Positions 8,992-16,619 of a stretch of DNA of 64,000 bases are shown one piece after another. Source of the stretch: RYN-230 sp963723595 (GTDB lineage: Bacteria > Actinomycetota > Actinomycetes > Streptosporangiales > Streptosporangiaceae); contig CAVRRQ010000006.1 of NCBI GenBank assembly GCA_963723595.1, positions 1,178,001 through 1,242,000 of the forward strand, read 5' to 3'. Positions within the stretch are counted from its first letter, which is position 1. Every line of letters starts with the position of its first letter. The notes under the pieces were generated by a model. That model ran no database searches and was not told the DNA's origin. It saw only the letters and a list, made by a program, of their open reading frames with translations. A program made the translations under genes and the position numbers.

Positions 8992-9720
8992 TCAGGGCCG
9001 GGGCGCGGTCCAGGCGCCGGGGTCCAGGGTGCCGTCCACCGAGGCCTGGGCGACGTCGGTGAGGCGGCGGTTGTGATGGCGGGCGTACCCCCGCATCCGG
9101 CTGAATGCCTCCGCCAGGCTGATGCCGGCCCGCTCGGAGATCACGCCTTTGGCCTGCTCGATCACGATGCGGCTGGTCAGCGCGGCAGAGAGCTGCTCAT
9201 TCACGCGCTGGGCCTCGTTGCTGGCCCGGTGCTGGAGGATGCTGAGGGTGGCCAGATCGGCGAAGGCCCGGGCGACGATGAGGTCCGCCTGCCTGGCCGG
9301 GGTCTGGGTGGCGCTGAGCAGGTTGAGCGCACCGAGAGTCACCTCCCGCAGGCGCAGCGGAAGCGCGAACGCCGACTGGAAGCCCGCCTGGACGGCGGCC
9401 GCGGAAAAAAGCGGCCACCGGCCGGACCCAGCCTGCAGGTTCTCCTGCCCGACCGGCTCGCCGCTGTGGAAGGCGTCCAGGCAGGGACCTTCCTCCGCCT
9501 GGAGTTCGAACAGTTCCAGCAGGCGCATGGCCTCACTGGATGAGGCCACCAGCCCGAGGCCGCCGCCGGGGGAGGCCAGCATCACCCCGGCGGCGGAGAC
9601 ACCGAGCAGGCTGACGCACCGGTCCGTGAGCCCGGTAAGCAGATCGACGACGTCGTAGTCGTCGACCAGGGTGTCGGCCATCTCGACCAGGGATCGGACC
9701 ACATCGGCTTCGCGTGTCAT
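8992..9720 (-). CDS. GAF-ANTAR domain transcription antitermination regulator
   Basis: About 242 residues. GAF domain (20-165) with the actinobacterial signature AEEGPCLDAFHSGEPV, then an ANTAR RNA-binding domain containing ALTSRIVIEQAKGVISERAG and a three-helix end. ANTAR proteins bind paired hairpins in mRNA and prevent termination. ATG at 9720 has a perfect AAGGAGG seven bases upstream. An alternative GTG at 9774 overlaps the stop of the upstream GAF-ANTAR gene (GTGA), so a coupled longer form is possible. The ligand of the GAF domain is unknown. Confidence 0.9.
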   Translation of the reverse strand: MTREADVVRSLVEMADTLVDDYDVVDLLTGLTDRCVSLLGVSAAGVMLASPGGGLGLVASSSEAMRLLELFELQAEEGPCLDAFHSGEPVGQENLQAGSGRWPLFSAAAVQAGFQSAFALPLRLREVTLGALNLLSATQTPARQADLIVARAFADLATLSILQHRASNEAQRVNEQLSAALTSRIVIEQAKGVISERAGISLAEAFSRMRGYARHHNRRLTDVAQASVDGTLDPGAWTAPRP

Positions 9721-9770
9721 GCCCATCCCTCCTTCCTCAGCAGAGCCCCGCGCGGGGCGGCCAGCGCCGC

Positions 9771-10463
9771 TCACCCGAGCCGGAGCCGGTGGGCGATGAC
9801 GTCCTGGGCCACCTCGGCGAGCAGGCGGTCGTGGCTGTAGGCGAACGCGCGCAGCCGGATGAGCGCCTCGGTAATGCTGATGTCTTCCTGTTCCGAGACT
9901 ATGCCGGCCGCGTTGTGCACGGTGAAGTGGAAGTCGGCGCCGGTCTCCAGTTCCTCGGCCACGGCCCCGTCGGGCGCCCCGGCCTGGGCTTCCAGGACCC
10001 AGCGGGCGGTGACGTCGGCCAGGACGAGCGCGTTGGCGTGCTGGTCAGCGCCGAGCGGGCCCGGCCGGTCCCGGTAGAGGTTGAGCGCCCCGAGACGCAC
10101 GGTGCCGGCCCGCAGGGGGAAGCCGAACACCGCCCGCACGCCCGCTTGCAGCGCGGGCGGGGTGAACGCGATCCAGCGGGTAACGAAGGGATCGGCCAGG
10201 TCGGGCTCGCTCACCACTGTGTCCTGCTGGTAGGAGTCGACACACGGGCCCTCACCCAGGGTGTACTGCAACTCCTCGATCAGGTGGCTGACGTCGTTGC
10301 TAGTGCACAGGGACCCGCTGGGGATGTCACCGGACATCAGCATGACCCCGGCCCCCTCGACCCCGGCGATGCGGGGGAACGCCGCGCACAGCCGCTCGGC
10401 CGGCCATGGGCCGTCCTCGTCGGACAGCTCAGCTAGTATCCGGCGCAGCCGGTCGCCGGGCAT
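9771..10463 (-). CDS. GAF-ANTAR domain regulator (second of a tandem pair)
   Basis: 230 residues, same architecture as its downstream neighbour: GAF with LGEGPCVDSYQQDT around residues 68-82 and a C-terminal ANTAR-like three-helix part (TVHNAAGIVSEQEDIS onward). The ANTAR part is divergent: the usual R/K-x-x-I-x-x-AKG segment reads FTVHNAAGIVSEQ, so the conserved AKG is changed. RNA binding may therefore be altered. The two genes are probably a duplication and co-transcribed. No paired-hairpin ANTAR target could be identified by eye. Confidence 0.85.
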   Translation of the reverse strand: MPGDRLRRILAELSDEDGPWPAERLCAAFPRIAGVEGAGVMLMSGDIPSGSLCTSNDVSHLIEELQYTLGEGPCVDSYQQDTVVSEPDLADPFVTRWIAFTPPALQAGVRAVFGFPLRAGTVRLGALNLYRDRPGPLGADQHANALVLADVTARWVLEAQAGAPDGAVAEELETGADFHFTVHNAAGIVSEQEDISITEALIRLRAFAYSHDRLLAEVAQDVIAHRLRLG

Positions 10464-10873
10464 GTCAGCGATCCGGTCCCGGGCCCGGATGACCGGCGTC
10501 CACGATACGGCTATGACCTGTCACCTGCTTGCTCCTTCACCGGCGGAAAGGAGGCGTCAGCAGGGACTGGGCTCAACGTCTTCCAGGCCCGGACCCCGGG
10601 CCCTCTGTGCCGAGCGTACGCCCCTCGCGTGGCTGACGGTACGCCCGTCAGCGTCAGCGTCAGCCGGGCCGTCCGGGTGCCGGTAGCTGGTGACCCAGGG
10701 TTACAATGCCCTGTACACAAAAACGCGGGAAGCGTAACGTCACTACTGCTGCTCCAGACCCCGGCAGTCGCATCCGCTCCATATGGCGGTGGACGGCCAG
10801 GGGTCGTTTTTTAATGCGTGAAGCCGGGCTAACAGAGGTTAGAGGCCATACTGATCGGCCCGCCCGGCCCGGG
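10464..10873. other. Intergenic region, promoter side of the GAF-ANTAR pair
   Basis: No supported gene between 10464 and 10953. An AT-richer stretch near 10700-10745 could hold a promoter. The terminator hairpin of the acyl-CoA synthetase occupies 10874-10910. Confidence 0.4.
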
Positions 10874-10910
10874 CGCAGGGTGAGCGGCGCGGGGGCCCGC
10901 TCACCCTGCG
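10874..10910 (-). terminator. Perfect 14-bp stem hairpin after the acyl-CoA synthetase
   Basis: CGCAGGGTGAGCGG at 10874-10887 pairs perfectly with CCGCTCACCCTGCG at 10897-10910 around a 9-nt loop, 44 bp beyond the stop of the minus-strand gene. GC-rich stems without U-tracts are usual actinobacterial terminators. Confidence 0.75.
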
Positions 10911-10953
10911 TCCGGGCCTGGGCCTGGCCGGCCGCGGGCCTGTCCGCCTGACG

Positions 10954-12717
10954 TCAGGCTTTGAGGCCCGGGAAGTCTTCCTCCCAGAACTCCAGGGTGC
11001 CGCGCGGGCCGGCCGCGTCCGGGGCGGCGGAGGCGGGTTCCCCCGGTGCGCCCAGCCGGTCCGTCTCCTGGGCGCGCAGTTCCACCCGGCGGATCTTGCC
11101 GGAGATCGTCTTGGGCAGCTCGCTGAACTCCAGCCGGCGGATCCGCTTGTACGGGGACAGCCGCTGCCTCGTGTAGCCGAGGATCGACACCGCGGTCTCC
11201 GGCGACGGCTCGAACCCGGCCGCCAGCGTGACGTACGCCTTGGGCACCGCGAACCGCATCGGGTCCGGCGAGGGGACCACGGCTGCCTCGGCCACCGCCT
11301 CATGCTCGATGAGCACGCTTTCCAGCTCGAACGGGGAGATCCGGTAGTCCGACGCCTTGAACACGTCGTCGGTCCGCCCGATGTAGGTCAGGTAGCCGTC
11401 GGCGTCGCGGCTGGCCACGTCCCCGGTGTGGTAGTAGCCGCCGCGCATGGCCTCGGCCGCCCGCTCCGCATCGCCGCGGTAGCCGGTCATCAGGCCCAGC
11501 GGCCGCCGGGCCAGGTCCAGGCAGATCTCGCCCTCCGCACCGGGCTGGCCGGTCAGCGGGTCGACCAGGGCCACGGTGTAGCCGGGCAGGGGGCGGCCCA
11601 TCGAGCCCGGCCGCAGCGGCTGCCCGGGCGAGTTGCCGACCTGGGCGGTGGTCTCGGTCTGCCCGTACCCGTCCCGCACCGTGATCTCCCAGGCCCGCCG
11701 GACCTGGTCGATCACCTCGGGGTTCAACGGCTCACCGGCGGCCACGCATTCGCGCAGGGAGCTCACGTCGCAGGCGCTGAGGTCGGCCTGGATGAGCATC
11801 CGCCACACCGTGGGCGGCGCGCAGAACGTGGTCACCCCGCAGCCGCCGATGGCGTCCATCAGCGCCTGCGCGGAGAAGCGCTCGTAGCCGAGCACCAGCG
11901 CGGTCGCGCCCGCGTTCCACGGCGCGTACACGTTGCTCCACGCGTGCTTGGCCCAGCCGGGGGAGGAGATGTTCAGGTGCACGTCGCCGGGCTGCAGCCC
12001 GATCCAGTACATGGTGGACAGATGGCCGGCCGGGTACCAGGCGTGGGTATGCTCCACCAGCTTGGGCTGGGCCGTCGTCCCGGACGTGAAATACAGCAAC
12101 AACGGTTCGTTCGCGTAAGTGGCGCCGTCCGGCTCGAAGTGGGCCGTGGCCGCCGCCGCCTCCGCGTAGCCGTGCCAGCCCTCGGGCGGAGCCGCCCCCG
12201 GCGTGGTGCTGACCGCCACCCGCGTCCAGTCTCCCCCGACCTCCGCGAACCGCGGCGTGTGCCCGTACTCGGTGATGACATGACGCACGTCGCCGCGGGC
12301 CACCCGGTCGGCCAGGTCCTCCGGGCCGAGCAGCGTGCTGGCCGGGATGATCACCACGCCGAGTTTCATCGCGGCCAGGATGATCTCCCAGAGCGGCGCG
12401 ATGTTGCCCAGCATCAGCAGCAGCCGGTCGCCCCGCCGGGCGCCGAGGCCGCGCAGCCAGTTGGCCACCTGATTGGAGCGGGCGGCCATCTCGGCGTAGC
12501 TGATCCGGGCGGCGGCGTCCCCGTCGGCCACGATGCGCAGCGCGTCCCGGTCCGGATGCTCGGCTGCGATCACGTCGAACCAGTCCAGGGCCCAGTTGAA
12601 CTCATCGAGCTGCGGCCAGCTGAACCCGGCCAGTGCCGCCGGGTAGTCCTCGCGGTGGCGCAGCAGCAGGTCCCGGGCGTTACGGAAGGCCTGCGTCGGT
12701 GATTGCGCGTCGGTCAT
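10954..12717 (-). CDS. AMP-binding acyl-CoA synthetase (medium-chain ACSM-like)
   Basis: 587 residues. Adenylation motifs are complete: LLLYFTSGTTAQPK (P-loop), YGQTE, YHTGD, GRTDDVFKASDYRIS hinge, and PKTISGKIRR with the catalytic Lys. FNWALDWFD near the N-terminus and the overall order match medium-chain acyl-CoA synthetases, which activate fatty or aromatic acids to CoA esters. A C-terminal tail of about 35 residues (TDRLGAPGEP...) extends past the usual end. Its ATG at 12717 abuts the beginning of the broken DUF2079 frame on the opposite strand, leaving no promoter space, so its promoter would lie within that remnant. Confidence 0.9.
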   Translation of the reverse strand: MTDAQSPTQAFRNARDLLLRHREDYPAALAGFSWPQLDEFNWALDWFDVIAAEHPDRDALRIVADGDAAARISYAEMAARSNQVANWLRGLGARRGDRLLLMLGNIAPLWEIILAAMKLGVVIIPASTLLGPEDLADRVARGDVRHVITEYGHTPRFAEVGGDWTRVAVSTTPGAAPPEGWHGYAEAAAATAHFEPDGATYANEPLLLYFTSGTTAQPKLVEHTHAWYPAGHLSTMYWIGLQPGDVHLNISSPGWAKHAWSNVYAPWNAGATALVLGYERFSAQALMDAIGGCGVTTFCAPPTVWRMLIQADLSACDVSSLRECVAAGEPLNPEVIDQVRRAWEITVRDGYGQTETTAQVGNSPGQPLRPGSMGRPLPGYTVALVDPLTGQPGAEGEICLDLARRPLGLMTGYRGDAERAAEAMRGGYYHTGDVASRDADGYLTYIGRTDDVFKASDYRISPFELESVLIEHEAVAEAAVVPSPDPMRFAVPKAYVTLAAGFEPSPETAVSILGYTRQRLSPYKRIRRLEFSELPKTISGKIRRVELRAQETDRLGAPGEPASAAPDAAGPRGTLEFWEEDFPGLKA

Positions 12718-12719
12718 GA

Positions 12720-14526
12720 GGCCATCGTGGCAGCTGGGCCGGGCGATGGGAACGCGGGTACCTGATCGCGCACGGCAACCTCGACCCGCACGACACGCTG
12801 GGCCGCTTCCAGTTCTGGCAGAACCACGCCGAGTTCATGATGTGGCCCTTCGCGCTTCTGTACTGGGTGTGGCCGCACTGCGTCAACCTGCTCTGGCTGC
12901 AGGACACCGGCGTGGTCGTGGCCGAGGCGGTCGCCTTCACCTGGATGTGCGAGATCGCCCGCAAGCGCGGCGGGCCGTCCGCGCCGTGGCTGGCCGGCGC
13001 CGGGCTCCTCCTGCTCGCCATCAACCCGTGGATCTGGTGGGGCATCTCGTTCGACTACCACTTCGAGACCATCGGCATCGCGTTCACCGCCCTGCTGGCC
13101 TGGGACATGGCCAACGGCCGCCGCCGGGCCTGGTACTGGGTGCTGCCCCTGCTCGCCTGCGGGGACGTGACGGGCACGTACCTGGCCGGGATCGGCCTCG
13201 GCGTCCTGCTGGCCGGCCGGGGCATGCGCCGCCGAGGGGCCGCCCTGGCCTGCATAGGGCTGGCGGCGGTCCTGTTCATCACGCTCATCCACGGCAACCG
13301 CGGGTCGGCCCACGGCCTGCAGGCCTACGCCTACCTCGCGATCCCGGGCGCGAAGGCCACCGGTCACGTGCCCATGTCAAAGCTGGTGCTGGGGATCGCC
13401 ACCCACCCGCTCCGGGTCCTGACCGTGCTCTGGGGCAAGCGCGTGGACCTGTGGGCCAACCTGGCGCCGTCCGGGCTGGTCGGCCTGGGGTACCTGGCCC
13501 TGCTGCCGCTCATCCTGGTGGCGGTGCTGGCGAACAGCCTGTTCCATGGCGTCCTGTTCGCCGAGCCGCTGTTCCAGAGCATGCCCATCTACGTGTTCAT
13601 GCCGGTGGCGTCGGTAGGGGTGCTCTGCTGGCTCACCCACCGGCGCCGCTGGGTGGGCCTGACCGTCACCGGCCTGGTGGTCGCCCAGGCCATCGGGTGG
13701 GCCATGGTGTGGGGGGGCCGCACGTTCAACTCAGTGGCTCCGGGTCCCGGCCGCGTCGGCCGCGACGCTGGCCCGGATCGAGCCGCTCATCCCCGGCTCG
13801 GCCGAGGTGATCGTGTCCCAGGGGGTGGTCGGGCGCTTTGCGAACCGCAGCGACGTCCGCATCCTGCTCGGGCCCGGGTACCAGCCGGTCAGCCGGAAGG
13901 ACGTCTGGTTCGTGGTGCTGCCTACCTATGGCGTCGAGACGCAGAGCACCGGCAGCGCGATGGCCCTGGTGAGCGAGCTGGTCAACGCGCACATCCGGAT
14001 GGTGACCCACGCCAATGGGGTCTGGGTATTCGACTGGCACCCGCCCGCCGGGGTGACCCGGGTCCCGGTGCCGGGGCTGGCCCCGATCCCGGCCTGGACC
14101 ACGCCGGGGAGCGCGGGCCGCGCGATGCTCACCGGGCGCCCCGGCGGGTGGCACGTAACGTCGAACGGGCGCCCCGGGTACGTGGTCTCCGGCCTGGCCT
14201 GGCAGGCGATGCCGCGGCGCTACCAGGCCACCGTGCGGCTGTCCTCGACCGGGCCGGTGAACGTGGAAATCTGGGACGACAACGACGGCCAGCTGCTCGC
14301 CCGGCAGATGCTGACCGGCATGCACGGGATCGAGCGGATCACCATGCCGGTGGACGCCACCGTCCCCTACCGGTCGCACCTGTTCGCCGGCTGGGGGCCG
14401 TTCCGCGCCAACTTCATCTCCCCGCCCGCGGGCCAGCGCTTGGAGCTGCGGGTCTGGTCGCCCGGCGCTGAGACCGTGCACGTGTACGGCGCCGCCCTGA
14501 CCGCGCCTGAGCCCCCGGCCCGCTAG
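12720..14526 (+). pseudogene. DUF2079 membrane protein, 5'-truncated and frameshifted
   Basis: From 12720 the frame reads GYLIAHGNLDPHDTLGRFQF and continues with FWQNHAEFMMWPFALLYWVWP, the conserved region after the first membrane span of DUF2079 integral membrane proteins. Several further spans follow (for example LALLPLILVAVLANSLFHGVLF). No start codon exists between the in-frame stop at 12717 and the conserved block, so the N-terminal span of roughly 60 residues is missing. Near 13731 the frame moves by +1; downstream the frame reads WLRVPAASAATLARIEPLIP then IVSQGVVGRFANRSDVR to the stop at 14526. The extracellular C-terminal domain is intact. The frameshift may be sequencing error, but the 5' loss cannot be explained by one indel. 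Confidence 0.75.
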
Positions 14527-14554
14527 CCTGGCCTGGTGGGCCGCCCCGGCGGAT

Positions 14555-14806
14555 TCAGGGGATGACCCCGACGTTGATGATGTACACCGTTGCTGCCTCA
14601 TCATCGACTTCGTAAAGGACCCGGATGTCGTCTGAATGCAACCGGTACACGCCTGTAGTGCCCCACGCGACCGCGTTCTTTGGGTAGGGCTGATCAGCCA
14701 ATAAGGCAATCGCGCTACGTGTCCTACCGAACAGGTCCTTGTTCTCGCTGCGGATGCGGGCGAGGTTATGAAGCGCCGTCTGCCGGAAGACGACGGTCAG
14801 GCTCAC
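14555..14806 (-). CDS. RelE/ParE-family toxin
   Basis: 83 residues, the typical size of a RelE-fold mRNA interferase. VVFRQTALHNLARI, the WGTTGVYRLHSDDIRVLYEVDDE core and the final VYIINVGVIP match the family, with Arg residues in the expected strand. Its start overlaps the antitoxin stop by 4 bp (14803-14806), the normal antitoxin-first arrangement. It would cleave ribosome-bound mRNA when the antitoxin is degraded. Confidence 0.85.
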   Translation of the reverse strand: MSLTVVFRQTALHNLARIRSENKDLFGRTRSAIALLADQPYPKNAVAWGTTGVYRLHSDDIRVLYEVDDEAATVYIINVGVIP

Positions 14807-15060
14807 GGCAACGTTTCTGCATCGATCCGGTCGAGCGCAGCATCCAGTCCATCGAGGCTGATCCCGCCGCGCCCGGCGGCCTTGTCCGTCAGGTGCGCTG
14901 CCAGCGCCGCGCGATCTTCGAGGTCGGCGAGGTCGTCGATGCCGATCAGCGCAGCAACCGGCTGGCCGTGCTCGCTGATGGTGACCGGGCGGTGGCTTTG
15001 CCGGGTCTCGGCGACGAGCTCACCCAGATGTGCCTGGGCCGCAGTCAGCGGATACGCCAT
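14803..15060 (-). CDS. Phd/YefM-family antitoxin
   Basis: 85 residues. N-terminal Phd fold: MAYPLTAAQAHLGELVAETR, then HRPVTISEHGQPVAALIGIDD, the classic DNA-binding half. The C-terminal half (LEDRAALAAHLTDKAAG onward) should wrap the toxin. It should repress its own promoter; I could not identify a clear operator just upstream of 15060. Confidence 0.85.
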   Translation of the reverse strand: MAYPLTAAQAHLGELVAETRQSHRPVTISEHGQPVAALIGIDDLADLEDRAALAAHLTDKAAGRGGISLDGLDAALDRIDAETLP

Positions 15061-15514
15061 GGTCTGACGCTAACACCATGCACTGACCATTGCGGGCAGC
15101 AGCCAGCGTGCCTGCGGCCACTGCGAGGGCCGGGCGCACGTCCCCTATGCAGCAACCCGCAGCGCAGTCTGCTGCTGGGGCTCGTCCGCCTGGCCGCCGA
15201 GCCAGCTGACGGCGCCTGCCAAGCGTCCCCCCCAGCCATCAGCCGGTCATAGGCGCCGATGGTTCAATATTTGCCTGACGGGCTGGTTCGCCGCAAGGCT
15301 GACCGGCCTGCCGGTGTTCAGGCTGGTGCGCCGCAATGTTCTGCTCGGGGGAGTCATCATGGCGGCCAGCATCCTGGTTGGTCTTGCCCTGCATTGAGCC
15401 GCCGGCACCCCGCGCCCGGGCCGGCGCCGTCGCCGGTCCCTGCGACTGCGGCTCATGAACCACATCGATCCCGGGCTCGGTGCTGGTTCCATCCCGCCGC
15501 CGCTGGCCGCCTGA
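15061..15514. other. Intergenic region with a possible membrane-protein 3' remnant
   Basis: On the plus strand about 15275-15397 a short open stretch reads GWFAARLTGLPVFRLVRRNV then LLGGVIMAASILVGLALH before a stop. Hydrophobicity and basic loop resemble the last span of a small membrane protein, for example VIT1/CCC1-like, but no upstream part is recognisable. It is probably a remnant or chance. Confidence 0.25.
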
Positions 15515-15588
15515 CTTTACGTCATAAAGTTCTCGGCCTGAGCCCTTGACTTTACGCCATAAAGCGAGCTCTACTTTATGACATAGAG
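15515..15588 (+). promoter_or_regulatory. Three palindromic operators upstream of the membrane protein/HTH operon
   Basis: CTTTACGTCATAAAG (15515-15529), CTTTACGCCATAAAG (15550-15564) and CTTTATGACATAGAG (15574-15588) share a CTTTA-N5-TAAAG form. TTGACT at 15546 within the second copy looks like a -35 element. The most likely binder is the winged-helix protein encoded at 16252-16551, giving autoregulation, which is inference. The downstream ATG at 15607 follows GGTAGGGAG. Confidence 0.75.
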
Positions 15589-15606
15589 TCAAGGTAGGGA
15601 GACACC

Positions 15607-16242
15607 ATGAACCACACGCCCGGCACCACCACCTCCGGCGGCAACGGCGGCAACTTCGACCCCCAGCAGGCCGCCGCCCTGCTGGACCAGACCACCCAGC
15701 AGGCACGCCGCAAGTTTGAGCCCTCCCCGCCGTGGCTGCTGGCGGCCAGGGGGGTCGCGGTCCTGGCTGCCCTCGGCGTGATCTGGCTCTCAGTGCGCGG
15801 ACAGCACCCCTACCGGGGCCCGACTGCCGCGGACATCCCCGTCCTGATCGCGTTCATCGTCATCAACTTCGCCGCCACCGTCGCGGTCCGCGGGCGCGCG
15901 ACCGCCGGGGTACGCGGTACCACCCGGTTCCGCCCGGCCGAGATCACCGTCCTGGTGCTGGCATGGGTCTCCGTGCCCGTGCTCATATGGGCGCTGGCCG
16001 CCGCCGGGTCAAGCCTGGCCAAGTACCCGACCACGGTGCTGATCGTCCCCGGCCTGGCCTGGGCGGCCGTCAGCGCGGCCCGGGCAGGCTGGCGCAGCTG
16101 CGGCACCGGGGTCGCGATCGCCGCCGTCGGCGCCGTGGGCGCGTTCGCCGGGCCGGCCGGGTCGTGGGCAGTCGCCGCCATCGGCCTGTGCGCCGTGCTC
16201 CTGGGCAACGCCGCCGTCATTGCCTGGCGGCAGCGCGGATGA
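15607..16242 (+). CDS. Uncharacterised integral membrane protein
   Basis: 211 residues. A 40-residue Gly/Asn/Gln-rich cytoplasmic head is followed by five or six membrane spans (about 43-62, 73-92, 108-131, 140-160, 165-210), no catalytic motif. It is 9 bp upstream of the regulator gene and shares the triple operator. I do not recognise a functional family; such HTH-linked membrane proteins are common in actinobacteria and may be a controlled stress or transport component. Confidence 0.75.
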   Translation: MNHTPGTTTSGGNGGNFDPQQAAALLDQTTQQARRKFEPSPPWLLAARGVAVLAALGVIWLSVRGQHPYRGPTAADIPVLIAFIVINFAATVAVRGRATAGVRGTTRFRPAEITVLVLAWVSVPVLIWALAAAGSSLAKYPTTVLIVPGLAWAAVSAARAGWRSCGTGVAIAAVGAVGAFAGPAGSWAVAAIGLCAVLLGNAAVIAWRQRG

Positions 16243-16251
16243 CGGTGTGCC

Positions 16252-16551
16252 ATGACTGACGACGACCTCGACCCGCTGATCCACGTGCCCACCCGGCTGA
16301 AGATCGTCGCGACGCTGGCGGCGCTGCCCGACGGCGACACGCTCTCCTTCACCCGCCTGCAGGACATGATCGGGCTCACCCCCGGCAACCTCATCATCCA
16401 CCTGCGCAAGCTCGAAGAAGCCGACTACATCAGCAGCGAGAAGAACAAGAACGGGACCGTGTCCATCACCACGGTCGCCCTCACCGGCCACGGCCGCAAG
16501 GCACTCGGCACCTACACCCAGGCGCTGCGCGACCTGCTCGGTGGCCTGTAA
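16252..16551 (+). CDS. Winged-helix transcriptional regulator (HTH_34/MarR-ArsR-like)
   Basis: 99 residues, almost entirely one winged helix: PTRLKIVATLAALPDGDTLS, then the recognition helix TPGNLIIHLRKLEEADYIS and the wing KNKNGTVSITTVALTGHGRK. It lacks a sensor domain or metal-binding Cys, so the signal may act on oligomerisation or on the membrane partner. The terminator at 16575-16601 ends the unit. Confidence 0.88.
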   Translation: MTDDDLDPLIHVPTRLKIVATLAALPDGDTLSFTRLQDMIGLTPGNLIIHLRKLEEADYISSEKNKNGTVSITTVALTGHGRKALGTYTQALRDLLGGL

Positions 16552-16574
16552 ACAGCCCGCCAGCCCGGGCCTCC

Positions 16575-16601
16575 CGGACAGCCCCCCCGAGGGGCTGTCC
16601 G
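16575..16601 (+). terminator. Perfect 11-bp stem terminator after the HTH gene
   Basis: CGGACAGCCCC (16575-16585) and GGGGCTGTCCG (16591-16601) with a 5-nt loop, 24 bp after the stop of the regulator gene. Confidence 0.8.
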
Positions 16602-16619
16602 TCGTTGCGGAGGATCACG

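Noticed and set aside
10511..10720. Small minus-strand frame (69 codons) upstream of the GAF-ANTAR pair
   Set aside because: No ribosome-binding site, motif or conserved look; lies in the promoter region.
15239..15706. Minus-strand frame with Gln/His-rich translation
   Set aside because: Overlaps the triple operator and the start of the membrane-protein gene; no motif or codon bias.
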